From positions 3,104,632-3,168,631 of the forward strand of contig NW_024037047.1 in assembly GCF_015706575.1 (NCBI RefSeq): a stretch of 64,000 nucleotides of DNA, written 5' to 3'. The notes below the pieces were generated by a model. The model did not search any database, had not been told where the DNA came from, and saw nothing but the letters and a program-made list of their open reading frames with translations. This stretch comes from Patiria miniata (taxonomy: Eukaryota > Echinodermata > Asteroidea > Valvatida > Asterinidae). Below, one piece after another: positions 12,088-22,210 of the stretch (positions within the stretch are counted from its first letter, which is position 1; the number at the start of each line of letters is the position of its first letter). Made by a program: the position numbers and the translations under genes.

Positions 12088-12300
12088 ATGGATAGCAGGC
12101 AGACTTCTGGGTTGAACCTTTCAGATATGGATCATCCTCGTTTAGAACGATCCACACCAACTCATGTAAAATCCATTCAAGATGAAATCGCTCAATTAGA
12201 GGCTGAAATAAGTACCATTCATTGTGAAGTTGTGCAGGGAGTGGCTCGAGGACAGCACCGTTCCAATTCCCGTGATGTTGGAGAAAAAATTGTTCAATGA
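12088..12300 (+). CDS. Small leader ORF of element 1
   Basis: 70 codons (starting MDSRQTSG) between the leader and gag. It overlaps gag by an ATGA (12297-12300), the arrangement used in termination-reinitiation. It contains a short helical, possibly coiled-coil stretch (DEIAQLEAEISTIH). It could be a real upstream peptide or the N-terminus of gag separated by a frameshift; no known domain is visible. Confidence 0.45.
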   Translation: MDSRQTSGLNLSDMDHPRLERSTPTHVKSIQDEIAQLEAEISTIHCEVVQGVARGQHRSNSRDVGEKIVQ

Positions 12301-13181
12301 ATGACCCCCCAACAGAACAGACAAATCACAGTCGTAATGCTAGTGTAGTGTATGTAGATAAATCCAAACAGCGTCTTCCTGGCAATTTTGACGGGACAAC
12401 AAATTTTAAAGATTGGATTGTACATTTTCATTTGTGTTGTGAAGTCAATGATTGGAAAGGTGGTGATAAAATTACCCAACTTGCTGTCAGTTTAAGAGGT
12501 GAAGCACTTAGACTGTATCGAAATATCCCAGATGTACATAAACATGATTATGATTTTGTTGTTGGTGAACTGCGCTCTCGCTTTAGCCCAGCACATAGCG
12601 TAGATACATATAGATCACAACTCAAGCAGCGTGAACGCAAACAAGGTGAAAAGCTAGCAGCGCTCGCTCAAGATATACGCAGTCTTATTTCTCATGCATA
12701 CCCGCAAATGGAGACAGCAAGCACTGATCATTTAGCAGTTAGCTACTTCATTGATGCACTGCGTCCCTCAACCATTAGGGCAGAAGTGCGGCGCGTAAAC
12801 CCACATACACTTAAAGACGCTCTTCATGCAGCACAACGCGAAGAAGACATTTTACAAGCTGAAGCTAGCGCGACAGGCATGACAACATCTGCTCTGCAGC
12901 AGCAGCGCGTTGCAAGCTTACAAGAGCCAAATTCACCAGCATCAGTGAGTGTTGATGAAAAGATCAGTAGATTAGAGCAAAAACTTGAAGAGAATATCAA
13001 AATTGTTCAAGGTTTGGTAGAAACTCTGAAACGTAAAGATAGGAGGTGTTTCAATTGTGGAAAGCCAGGTCACATTCGTAGGTTTTGTAAGTTGCCTCCA
13101 CAACAAAGGGAATCTGAATCGAATGTCATGCCCACAGATAGAAACCTTGCTGAAACAACTAACAGTCAAGCGTTAAACTAG
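12297..13181 (+). CDS. gag: Gag of element 1
   Basis: 294 residues. The central part has the retrotransposon gag pattern (LPGNFDGTTNFKDWI, LRGEALRLYRNIP) and the C-terminus has one CCHC zinc knuckle (CFNCGKPGHIRRFC) for RNA binding. A coiled-coil-like segment precedes the knuckle. Gag forms the particle shell and packages the RNA. The next ORF is in the -1 frame. Confidence 0.85.
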   Translation: MNDPPTEQTNHSRNASVVYVDKSKQRLPGNFDGTTNFKDWIVHFHLCCEVNDWKGGDKITQLAVSLRGEALRLYRNIPDVHKHDYDFVVGELRSRFSPAHSVDTYRSQLKQRERKQGEKLAALAQDIRSLISHAYPQMETASTDHLAVSYFIDALRPSTIRAEVRRVNPHTLKDALHAAQREEDILQAEASATGMTTSALQQQRVASLQEPNSPASVSVDEKISRLEQKLEENIKIVQGLVETLKRKDRRCFNCGKPGHIRRFCKLPPQQRESESNVMPTDRNLAETTNSQALN

Positions 13182-13219
13182 ATCAGGTTGTTCGTGGAGT
13201 CGACGCTCAACCACCCAGT

Positions 13220-16200
13220 ATGCAAAAGACTCAACCCAATACCAGTCTATATGTATTCACTGTTATGTATGGAGTTGCCGTAAAAATGCTTATTGACACT
13301 GGTTCGTCTTATTCAGTCATTCATCCACGGGTTTTACAACTTTTCCCAGATGAAGTCAAAAACCAAATTCAACCATGCAATTTGTCAATGGTTACTGCAG
13401 ATGGAACGTCAATTAGAATAAATGGGCAGATTTCAGTAAGCTTGCAAATAGGGAAGCTAGAAACCACGCATAATATTGTAGTGGCCGACATAAATCCAGC
13501 AGGTATTCTTGGAATGGATTTCCTAGACCTCCATGAATGTATGATCAATGCGAGTAAGAATTACCTAACAGTAGACGGTGTAACAGTACATACAGTTAAA
13601 GAGGCTAATTCCTCTCATTGTTGTCGCATTGTTGTAGATCACACTGTAACTGTACAACCCGGGCAAGAGGTTATTATCCCCGGCAGAGTAAGGACAAGAA
13701 ATGCACTTAGTAAATCGGGCATTGTTGAACCAACCTGTAATGTGACTAGAGGCAGAGGCATTTGTGTAGCCCGGTCCTTGGTTCATACAGACAACAAGTA
13801 TGTCCCAGTGAGAGTATTTAATGTACAGCCAGAACCAATTGTACTCTACAAAGAAACCAATCTAGCTTTACTTCAGCCTGCTCACGATGTTTCACAATTG
13901 TCAGACTACATCGAGACCAATGAGGTATTAAGTGATTGTAAAGATGAAGAATTCGAAGATTTACTAGATCGTACATGTGCCAAACTTGAAAAAGATCAAG
14001 AGCAAAAAGTTTGTGAGTTACTGCGTAGCCATAAATCTGTGTTTGCAAGAAAAAACGAACTTGGTCGTACTAATCAGGAACAACATAAGATTTATTGTGA
14101 CAGCCACCCTCCTATCCGACAAGCTATTAGGAGAGTACCTTACCATCAAAGATCAGAGGTTCAGGATCAGATAGATGATATGTTAGACAAAGGAGTTATC
14201 AGTCCATCACAAAGCCCATGGCTATCCCCTGTAGTACTAGTACGTAAAAAGGATGGTAGTCTAAGATTCTGTATAGATTACCGTAAACTCAATAACATTA
14301 CGAAGAAAGATGCATATCCTCTTCCAAGAATCGATGACAGCTTAGATGCTCTCCATGGTGCTCAGTGGTTTAGTACTCTAGATTTAGCTAGTGGGTACTG
14401 GCAAGTGGAGGTAGATCCCATTGATCGTCCAAAAACGGCCTTTTCAGCTGGCACAGGCCTCTTTGAGTTTAACGTAATGCCATTTGGCTTATGCAACGCT
14501 CCAGCCACTTTTGAGCGTTTGATGGAGCGCATTCTAACAGGTCTTCATTGGAAAACATGTCTAGTATATCTTGATGATGTAATTGTATTTGCAAACTCTT
14601 TTGATGAACATCTCGCTAGGCTTAGCACTGTTCTGCACACATTAGAACAGGCAGGTTTAAAACTAAAGCCAAAGAAATGTACACTGATGCAAACTGAAGT
14701 GTTGTACCTTGGTTATGTTGTATCTAGAAATGGAATTTCTACCAATCCTGAGAAAATCCAAAGAGTAAGAGATTGGCCAATACCATCTAACGTAAAAGAA
14801 CTCAGAGGCTTTTTAGGACTTTGCTCTTATTACAGACGTTTTGTGGATAACTTTGCCCAGATAGCCGCACCTCTTCATTGCTTAACTGAGAAAAACACTG
14901 AGTTCGTTTGGAATGATAAGTGTGAGCAAGCATTTTACCAGTTAAGATCCGCTTTAATATCTGCTCCCATACTTAAGTACCCAGATTTCAGTCGTCCATT
15001 TATTTTGGACACTGATGCCAGTAATGATGGTATTGGGGCCGTCCTCTCTCAGCAGGTAGATGGGAGTGAGCATGTAGTGAGCTATGCCAGTCGTAAGTTG
15101 ACCAAAGCTGAACGTCGACACAGTGTTACTAGAAAAGAACTACTAGCTGTAGTAACCTATGTCAAGTACTTTCGACATTATCTTTATGGTAGAAGATTCA
15201 CAGTGCGCACTGACCATGCTTCATTGCAATGGCTATTCAATAGTAAGCAAATAGAAGGACAGATGGCACGATGGTTGGAGATACTTAGTACATTTGATTT
15301 TGAGATCCAACATCGCCCAGGACGTAAGCATCGTAATGCAGATGCTTTGTCCAGACGCCCGAGCGATGAACCTGATTGTAATTCCAATGTTACTCACGGT
15401 GTTTGTTGTGGAGTTTTTCTTACTACAGGTTGGAACCATGAGACTGTCCGTAAAGCACAGTGTGAGGACCCCATCCTGGCACCAGTAATGCGTTGGCTTA
15501 GCGATGACAACAGGCAACGTCCCTCTGGTAAAGAAGTCACAGGTCTGTCACGAGAAACAAAGTCTTTGTGGTTCCAGTGGGACCAACTTCTGTTGAAAGA
15601 TGGTCTTCTCTATCGTCGAGGTCAGTTCAAAGACAGGTCAGTCAATGTTCAGTTGGTTGTTCCGTCAAGTCTGCAAAAAGAGGTCTTGAAACAAAGTCAT
15701 GACACCCGTACAGGTGGTCATCTTGGTCAAAAACGCACCCTAATAAAGGTTCAGAAGAATTACTATTGGGTAGGTTATCGCCATTCAGTCGAAATGTGGG
15801 TCAGAAGTTGTCTCGCATGTCAAGCGCGGAAAACTCCCAAACAAAAGTACAAAGCACCTCTGCAGTTAGCACCAGCTGGCGCGCCATTCGAGCGCATAGC
15901 CCTAGATATCATGGGTCCTTTTCCTGCTACTAGAGAGGGTAATACATATGTACTCGTAATAATGGATTACTTCACCAAATGGGCTGAGGCCTATGCGTTA
16001 CCAAACCAACAAGCTGAAACTGTAGCGATTGTGTTGGTTACACAGTTTATTTGTAGATATGGCGTACCAAATCAAATTCATAGCGATCAAGGTACAAACT
16101 TTGAGTCGAAATTATTCAGTACACTATGCCAGTTACTGGAAATTGATAAAACTCGAACCACTGCTTACCACCCTCAGTCAGATGGTCTAGTGGAACGTTT

Positions 16201-16969
16201 TAATCGAACATTACAAATAATGCTTAGCATGTATTGTAGCAAAGATCAAAGTGACTGGGATCAGCATTTACCATATGTATTAATGGCATACAGGGCATCT
16301 CAACAAGAAACCACAGGAGCTACCCCAAATAGTTTAGTATTTGGGAGGGAGATTAATTTGCCTGTAGATATACTTGCAGGTCCAGTACCAGAAGCAAAAG
16401 TACAGCGACCCGAGTCCTACGCTATGGAGGTCAAGACAAGGTTAGAGGAGGCCTTTGAGGTGGCGAGACAGCATGTTGACGGGCAGCAGAAACGACACAA
16501 GAAACTGTATGACAGTCGTTTGTATGGAAGTCCATACAAGCCTGGAGATAGCGTGTGGCTGTTCTGCCCGGCGAGATACATCGGACTCTCTCCAAAGCTC
16601 AGAAGTCAGTGGAAGGGACCTTGCAAAGTTCTCAAGAAGTTTTCTGATGCGAACTACCTAGTCCAAGTACCGAGTACTACTCGCCAGCGTCAAGTCGTCC
16701 ACTTTGACAGACTGAAGCCGTGTACTCTGAGGGAAGTCGACAATCCCGTGATCCAGGGCGAAAGTCAGGCTGACAGACAGCCAACCGATTGGTCCGCAAC
16801 TACCGATGGAGAATTCGCAAGCTGGACTGACTCTGACGATTTTGGCCAAGTCGTTGGGGATATTACAACCGGGGATCCAACTCAAGAGGACAACACCTTC
16901 TGTCATCGTCGGACCCGAGCTGGACGAGTAACGCGACCTCCCAACTGGATGAGAGACTTTGTAACTTAA
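13220..16969 (+). CDS. pol: Pol polyprotein of element 1 (protease, RT, RNase H, integrase)
   Basis: 1249 residues, uninterrupted. Aspartic protease LIDTGSS near residue 25; reverse transcriptase with YLDD near 450; RNase H with LDTDAS near 596; integrase HHCC zinc site near 827-865 and DDE residues near 894, 955 and 991 (SDQGTNFES and VERFNRT). The C-terminal part after the core is consistent with a GPY/F-like module; I see no chromodomain. It lies -1 relative to gag, so expression probably uses -1 frameshifting, but no clear slippery site was identified. The intact ORF and identical LTRs indicate a possibly active copy. Confidence 0.9.
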   Translation: MQKTQPNTSLYVFTVMYGVAVKMLIDTGSSYSVIHPRVLQLFPDEVKNQIQPCNLSMVTADGTSIRINGQISVSLQIGKLETTHNIVVADINPAGILGMDFLDLHECMINASKNYLTVDGVTVHTVKEANSSHCCRIVVDHTVTVQPGQEVIIPGRVRTRNALSKSGIVEPTCNVTRGRGICVARSLVHTDNKYVPVRVFNVQPEPIVLYKETNLALLQPAHDVSQLSDYIETNEVLSDCKDEEFEDLLDRTCAKLEKDQEQKVCELLRSHKSVFARKNELGRTNQEQHKIYCDSHPPIRQAIRRVPYHQRSEVQDQIDDMLDKGVISPSQSPWLSPVVLVRKKDGSLRFCIDYRKLNNITKKDAYPLPRIDDSLDALHGAQWFSTLDLASGYWQVEVDPIDRPKTAFSAGTGLFEFNVMPFGLCNAPATFERLMERILTGLHWKTCLVYLDDVIVFANSFDEHLARLSTVLHTLEQAGLKLKPKKCTLMQTEVLYLGYVVSRNGISTNPEKIQRVRDWPIPSNVKELRGFLGLCSYYRRFVDNFAQIAAPLHCLTEKNTEFVWNDKCEQAFYQLRSALISAPILKYPDFSRPFILDTDASNDGIGAVLSQQVDGSEHVVSYASRKLTKAERRHSVTRKELLAVVTYVKYFRHYLYGRRFTVRTDHASLQWLFNSKQIEGQMARWLEILSTFDFEIQHRPGRKHRNADALSRRPSDEPDCNSNVTHGVCCGVFLTTGWNHETVRKAQCEDPILAPVMRWLSDDNRQRPSGKEVTGLSRETKSLWFQWDQLLLKDGLLYRRGQFKDRSVNVQLVVPSSLQKEVLKQSHDTRTGGHLGQKRTLIKVQKNYYWVGYRHSVEMWVRSCLACQARKTPKQKYKAPLQLAPAGAPFERIALDIMGPFPATREGNTYVLVIMDYFTKWAEAYALPNQQAETVAIVLVTQFICRYGVPNQIHSDQGTNFESKLFSTLCQLLEIDKTRTTAYHPQSDGLVERFNRTLQIMLSMYCSKDQSDWDQHLPYVLMAYRASQQETTGATPNSLVFGREINLPVDILAGPVPEAKVQRPESYAMEVKTRLEEAFEVARQHVDGQQKRHKKLYDSRLYGSPYKPGDSVWLFCPARYIGLSPKLRSQWKGPCKVLKKFSDANYLVQVPSTTRQRQVVHFDRLKPCTLREVDNPVIQGESQADRQPTDWSATTDGEFASWTDSDDFGQVVGDITTGDPTQEDNTFCHRRTRAGRVTRPPNWMRDFVT

Positions 16970-17062
16970 ATTCCCTGTTCGCTGTATCTTTTATTGTGAT
17001 TAATCTTGTTTAACTGTCCCAAGTCATTAGATATTCTGTGTAAAAACCGTACCATTATTCAT

Positions 17063-17097
<35 letters not shown>

Positions 17098-17666
17098 AAC
17101 ATTACGGTGAATTTGGAATGTTAATATCTGTAGAGCACACACATGAGATTTTTGTGTTATTACTGAGTAAATTTTAGTTGACCCATGTAATTGTTTTCTA
17201 GTATATTTTCGTTAAACTTTCGAAAAAAAAGAGTTGAACAAGTGTTTTCAAAATATGCCGATATTGATAATATCGAAGATTTAATTGAAGAAGAAGAAAA
17301 AAAAAACAAAAAAACCAAAACCATAAAACGTTTGATAATGGAATTTTAGGGAAACACTAAAAAGTTCCTAAAAATATTTAAACGTTTAAAGGTAATTTAA
17401 TTATGGAATTGATGAAAGATTTACGACGTTTTTATGACATTGCTAAAAGTTAAGAATTGGAAAATTGAGTTTCATTTATAAACAAAGAAACTTTAAAAGC
17501 AGTTTATGGACTTTTACTTGATAATCAAAGATGGTTAAAGATTATTGAAGAATTATATATTTGAAATTATAAAATTAATACAAGTTCTTTAGGTCCCACT
17601 TTTTGTAATAATTACTAATTTTTTGTTGCACAGACACGGGACGTGTCTTTTTGGAGCAGGAGGTGG
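16970..17666 (+). other. Element 1 3' region with internal poly(A) and AT-rich insert; polypurine tract
   Basis: A run of about 28 A (17068-17095) is followed by some 540 bp of very AT-rich sequence unlike the rest of the element. It holds short, broken, lysine-rich reading frames and no recognisable gene. The purine tract GGAGCAGGAGGTGG (17653-17666) abuts the 3' LTR. Confidence 0.6.
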
Positions 17667-18090
17667 TGTAACAAAGATTCTGTTCGCCACGTGCAACACA
17701 GCGGTTAAGCTCCAAACATATCTTGCATTCCTTTAATACCTTTTCTGGTCGGGTGCACCTTACGGGTATATAAGGCCGGTGCGCGCAATTGGGCGTTGGT
17801 CATTCTTTTATTTGCTTTATCACACTGTTACGTTGAAGTTCCGTTTGCTGTGCGCTCTCCTCCAGCCACGCCACTGCACTGGTCTTATAGTTTGTAAGTT
17901 TCACCCAATATTATATTTATCTGCTTCTATTAATTTACTCTTGGTTTATCTTTGTAAATAGTTATTGCGTATATCATCAAACTAAAATCTGGGAGGCGCC
18001 CCCGAATTCTGTCTTGCTCACTGTGTGTTTTCTTTGGTTGTTGTTTTAATTAGTAGCCCCGCCACGCCCCAGCCTGCTCGGCCCGTTACA
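17667..18090 (+). repeat. 3' LTR of element 1
   Basis: 424 bp, same termini and same length as the 5' LTR; no difference found by eye. Confidence 0.9.
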
Positions 18091-19946
18091 CGAGTCTCTC
18101 TGAGTATTTACGTGCAGATATTCTGCCGCCAAGGCTTTCCTGTCTCCCAGGCATTCTCCGCACTTTGTGTAAGTTGTCGCAGTGGACGAAGGGAAAAGTC
18201 TTCAACGATTTCCCAACCATGACCGATGTATTTACTAGGTTAGTGCGATGCTTGTTTAAAAAGAGTCAACCCACTGCTACTCGGGATAAACACATTGGAA
18301 AGAAAAGAGATCCCCCAAACCTAACAAAGAATCAGCTCGACATAGTTGTTGGACTTGGTAAGGTTGCCTTTTCGAAGATTTTTGACGATTCTGCAGATCC
18401 TGTCGCTTTTACCAAGTCTGACTTTGCTCATAAATCCGGAAATGGACAGAGCCTCTTCAACATGGGTGCGAAGGTGGGCCTCATCTGTTGTGATAAGGAG
18501 GTAGACTTAGAGTCAGGGAGGCGAGGCACCTGTTCTGATGAAGCTGAGAAACTAGAAACTGGAATAGAAATGGAATTGGCTCCGCTGCGACCTCAAGGTG
18601 GTGAAGTCAAGTTTGCTCTGGAGGTCCTGCAAGAGTATTGCGCTGGTATGTACATGTCACACACAACAGAAAACATCTCCACATGGTTGGAAGCAATCAA
18701 AACAGTCGATGTTTTAAAGAATGTTGAAAAGCTGGCCAACGTGTTCGCTTTTGCCAGTGGGGGAAGTTTAGTTGCTCGATCTGCACTGGTGAACCATCTA
18801 GTTAGCGTTATCACCGAGTCTCGTTCAAGAGTACAGACACTCACAGAAGTTATGAAGCTTCAGAAAGTGATAGAATTGTGCCTTCAGCTTAACTTTGAAG
18901 GTAAAAGCGAGGGTTCTTTGAACATTGAGCTGCGTGCATTGCTTCTGGACGGTATGGTACGTTTGATTGGAATTTCGAGGCACAAGCTGCGGCTTCTATC
19001 GTACCTGCTGAAATATGCGGAGCCAGCAAGCACAGGTTGCGGATTAAATTTAACGTCAGTTGAGTTGTTCCGGTTTGAGGATTATGACTGGGACGAGCTT
19101 CAGAAATACCTGGATGATTTCGCTGAAGAGTCCACTAAAGGTATCACATGCGAAAACCTCGGCAACTTGAAGGGAATTCCTAAACAGTCGTGTCTGGAGG
19201 AGAAAATGAAATTAAGTTATCAAAACCAGTCTCTGTTTCTCCGTCAGGAGACTGACGAGGCCACTGCTGTGTCCACCGTGGAGTCTGTTGCTCTTCATGA
19301 TCTTAGAGAGTCACAGTATGATGACTGTTTGATGTCAACGTCATCGGAAATGCTTGTCCTCTCCCTCTCAGATGTAAAAACGGTTTGTAGCATCATTCTC
19401 ATAGGAACGATATTGGGTTCTGGCGAAATTTGCCATTTTGCCAACAGTGCACTTCATCATCTGCCAAAATTGCAAAAATTAGATTTACGTCTGAATAAAG
19501 CGATTGATGATAAAGCATTCTGTACACTAGTAAGTTCGGTGCAGAACTGCAAATCTCTGACCGACTTCAGGCTGTCACTTTTTAATGTGACAGACGAAGG
19601 TCTCTCTTTAGTGGGACAGGTGATGAGAAAGAAAGACTGGGTAGAATGGAAGAGGATGGCGACGCTGTATCTTCTTCACTGCGACCCAAGTGATTTATTC
19701 GTGAAATTCCTTACAGGCATCCTACGGTACCTTACAAACCTGAAAATCCTTCACATATCAGGTCGTGCAGGTCTTGTGGAGAAAGTGTCCAAATCTGTCC
19801 TCGAGGATTTTGAGAAGAGCGTGGAAGACTCAAAGCTGACTGAGAATGTCGAAGAGCTTATTATTGACAAGATGGAGTCCTTAACAGCAGTCACATCAAA
19901 AGTTAAGATTCAACAGCAGTCAAGAGGGCAGTCAGTCGTCGTGTAG
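18091..19946 (+). CDS. Copy A last exon, 3' part: NACHT C-terminus and LRR-like region
   Basis: Continues the exon after the LTR. Its first codons (SLSEYLRADILPP) match copy B directly, so the same exon is being read. It includes a helical NACHT-associated region, the conserved VKFALEVLQEYCAGMYMS block, and weak leucine-rich repeats near the end (LQKLDLRLN, LTDFRLSL, LKILHISG). It stops at 19946. As a stand-alone reading frame the first ATG is at 18165, inside the domain, so I treat it as a severed part of copy A rather than a separate gene. Confidence 0.75.
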
Positions 19947-20060
19947 CGTGTACTTCTTCGTTAAAGTACAATATATGCAAAACGTCAAAAGATGGACATG
20001 TGAGGATTCCTAGTTGCGAAGAAACGTTTTACCATATCGTACGGTGGCTCACAACTGTCA

Positions 20061-20280
20061 CGGCAAAAGCAAAAGCGCCACGGCAAGCGCAAAAGCGCCG
20101 CGGCAAGCGCAACAGCGCCGCGGCAAGCGCAACAGCGCCACGGCAAGCGCGAAAGCGCCACGGCAAAACAAAAAGCGCCGCGGCAAAACAAAAAGCGCCA
20201 CGGCAAAACAAAAAGCGCCGCAGCAAGCGCAAAAGCGCCACGGCAAGCGCAAAAGCGCCACGGCGAAAGCAAAAGCGCCA
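20061..20280 (+). repeat. 20-bp minisatellite, 11 units (left arm)
   Basis: Units follow CGGCAAGCGCAAAAGCGCCA with variants at the middle. All three frames are open here because the unit has few stop triplets, giving spurious basic or Ala/Leu-rich reading frames on both strands. Confidence 0.9.
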
Positions 20281-21930
20281 CGGGTTTATTGGGAAGGGGC
20301 GTAATCATACATGCCGCTACTACATAAAAAAAATAAAATGGGAAGGAGAATGGCCGCCACAAGGAATTCTTATTAAGCACAGAATTTAATTCTTTGAGAA
20401 GTGATTTTATGGCTGAGAAAATAGCAAGGAAAACCGGTCAGTGAAGCAACGTTCAGGGACTGATAAATCGTCGATATTAATTTGTTGTAGGATGATTCCA
20501 AGTTTATCAGAGTTTATAAAGGAGAGGGAAAGTAGGACTCGCTATATCAGCACCATCAGGGCCGTTCCTCATTTCTTTACATTTCGTGGGATGCAAACAA
20601 TTACGAGGACGGGAGGCTCTGTGAGCTGATGCATTTTTGAAGACATTTTTTTCCCTTCCGACTAGCATGCAGAGACCCTTTTTTTCACAGGCGTGTATAC
20701 CAGTGTAGGCACGCAAGTGAGCTGCCCAGAGTGTATGAGTTAGGTTTTTTTTCTTTTTTAGTATATCATACACATCTAAGAAGTCGATTAAGGTTCTCCT
20801 GCAGGGCTGTGGTAGCGGGTGGGTAAGGCTTGTCAACACGTGTTATCGTTCAGATGCACAGTTCTAAGCTCTTCTATGAAAATTTGGTGGCTCTGAAAAG
20901 AGCAGTTTGCTTTGTTTCGAGTGAATACGGAACTATTTGATGCCGGAAACAAGCCCTCTTTCTGCCCTGCAGGCTGATTCTGCGATGATGTGGAAGGCTG
21001 TCCACAGGGCAACTCATCATCGCTATCTATCGCTAAGCATCATGAGGTCTTGTTCGGCTTCTTGGTTTCTTGAGCCGGGGGTGGGTGGGCCAATGAGTTC
21101 TAGGTTCTAAGTTAATTTTTTTCTTTCTAATTCTATATCCAAACTCTGGGCAGCTCAATTGTGTGCCTACACTGGTATACACACCGGTGAACTCATGGAC
21201 GTCGCCAGGATTTTTTTCTAGAGGGGGCAAAAACATATTTTCCCCAAAAAATTCTTGTATTTCTGAACAAATTCTCGATTTCTCAGTTTTAGACGGGGGC
21301 AGGGACATTTGCCCCCCCCCCAACTCATAGAATTTACACCACTATGACTTCGCGCCTCTTTTTCTTTTCGTTTTTTTTCTCTCTTTTTTTTCCTCTCTTT
21401 TTTTTCCCCTTCCTTTTTTGTATGCTATTCCGGGGGGGGGGGGGGGGAGCGCCTCCTTGCCCCCCTCGCGACGCCCATGGGTGAACTAAGTCTAAAATTA
21501 ACGGAACTCTTCTCTGCATGCTAGTCGGAAGGAAAAAAAAACTCTTCAAAAAAATGCATCAGCTCACAGAGCCTCCCGTCCTCCCTAATTGTTTGCATCC
21601 CACGAAATGTAAAGAAATGAGGAACGGCCCTGGTGGTGCTGATATAGCGAGTCCTACTTTCCCTCTCCTTTATAAACTCTGATTCACGGCAGGAACTCTC
21701 TTGGAATAAACTTGGAATCATCCTACAACAAATTAATATCGACGATTTATCAGTCCCTGAACGTTGCTTCACTGACCGGTTTTCCTTGCTATTTTCTCAG
21801 CCATAAAATCACTTCTCAAAGAATTAAATTCTGTGCTTAATAAGAATTCCTGGTGGCGGCCATTCTCCTTCCCATTTTATTTTTTTTATGTAGTAGCGGC
21901 ATGTATGATTACGCCCCTTCCCAATAAACC

Positions 21931-22190
21931 CGTGGCGCTTTTGCTTTCGCCGTGGCGCTTTTGCGCTTGCCGTGGCGCTTTTGCGCTTGCTGCGGCGCTT
22001 TTTGTTTTGCCGTGGCGCTTTTTGTTTTGCCGCGGCGCTTTTTCTTTTGCCGCGGCGCTTTTTCTTTTGCCGCGGCGCTTTTTGTTTTGCCGCGGCGCTT
22101 TTTGTTTTGCCGTGGCGCTTTCGCGCTTGCCGCGGCGCTGTTGCGCTTGCCGCGGCGCTGTTGCGCTTGCCGCGGCGCTTTTGCTTTTGC
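21931..22190 (-). repeat. 20-bp minisatellite, 13 units (right arm, inverted)
   Basis: Same unit as the left arm in inverted orientation; two more units. Open frames across it are by-products of the repeat. Confidence 0.9.
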
Positions 22191-22210
22191 CGTGACAGTT
22201 GTGGGCCACC

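Larger units (their letters stand above)
11590..18090 (+). mobile_element. Ty3/gypsy LTR retrotransposon 1, inside the copy A NACHT-LRR exon
   Basis: 6501 bp with 424-bp LTRs, leader ORF, gag, pol and a purine-rich tract. Domain order protease, reverse transcriptase, RNase H, integrase identifies Ty3/gypsy. The LTRs look identical by eye, so the insertion is recent. It is in the same orientation as the host gene. Flanks are CGGG on the left and CGAG on the right, an imperfect 4-bp duplication; removing 4 bp restores the host reading frame. Confidence 0.9.
3921..19946 (+). pseudogene. Copy A: Ig x4 - TM - NACHT - LRR receptor, interrupted by an LTR retrotransposon
   Basis: Gene-level entry. 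Coding exons: signal peptide 3941-4028, Ig1 4866-5201, Ig2 8114-8464, Ig3 8726-9055, Ig4 9363-9725, transmembrane/tail 10035-10229, and a last exon 10845-19946 split by the 6.5-kb element at 11590-18090. Without the element the product would be about 1419 residues, almost the same as copy B (1420), and every exon but the transmembrane and last ones has the same length as in B. As it stands, translation runs into the 5' LTR and stops at 11659, leaving the Ig ectodomain, membrane segment and the NTP-binding part of NACHT but removing the C-terminal half. All splice sites fit GT/AG, so the gene looks recently broken rather than long dead. Role (surface recognition linked to NLR-type signalling) is inferred from domains. 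Confidence 0.75.
20040..22210. repeat. Large imperfect inverted repeat (fold-back element)
   Basis: The left arm (about 20040-20672) reappears in inverted orientation at about 21508-22210. A second inner pair matches at about 20690-20760 and 21110-21190. Shared landmarks are the minisatellite, GGGAAGGGGCGTAATCATAC, and GACTAGCATGCAGAGA. The arms differ by small indels (13 versus 11 minisatellite units; a 24-bp gap in the left arm). The middle holds no gene; long C and G runs and pyrimidine tracts lie at about 21300-21460. Confidence 0.8.

Noticed and set aside
17779..17961. 60-codon ORF present twice (11702-11884 and here)
   Set aside because: It lies in the LTR and is repeated only because the LTRs are; no domain.
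18165..19946. Separate NLR/LRR gene starting at 18165
   Set aside because: It aligns to the interior of the copy B last exon and begins directly after the LTR; it is the severed end of copy A.
20000..20389. Long basic or Ala/Leu-rich reading frames on both strands, also at 21824-22593
   Set aside because: They translate the 20-bp minisatellite in several frames; open because of repeat composition, not selection.
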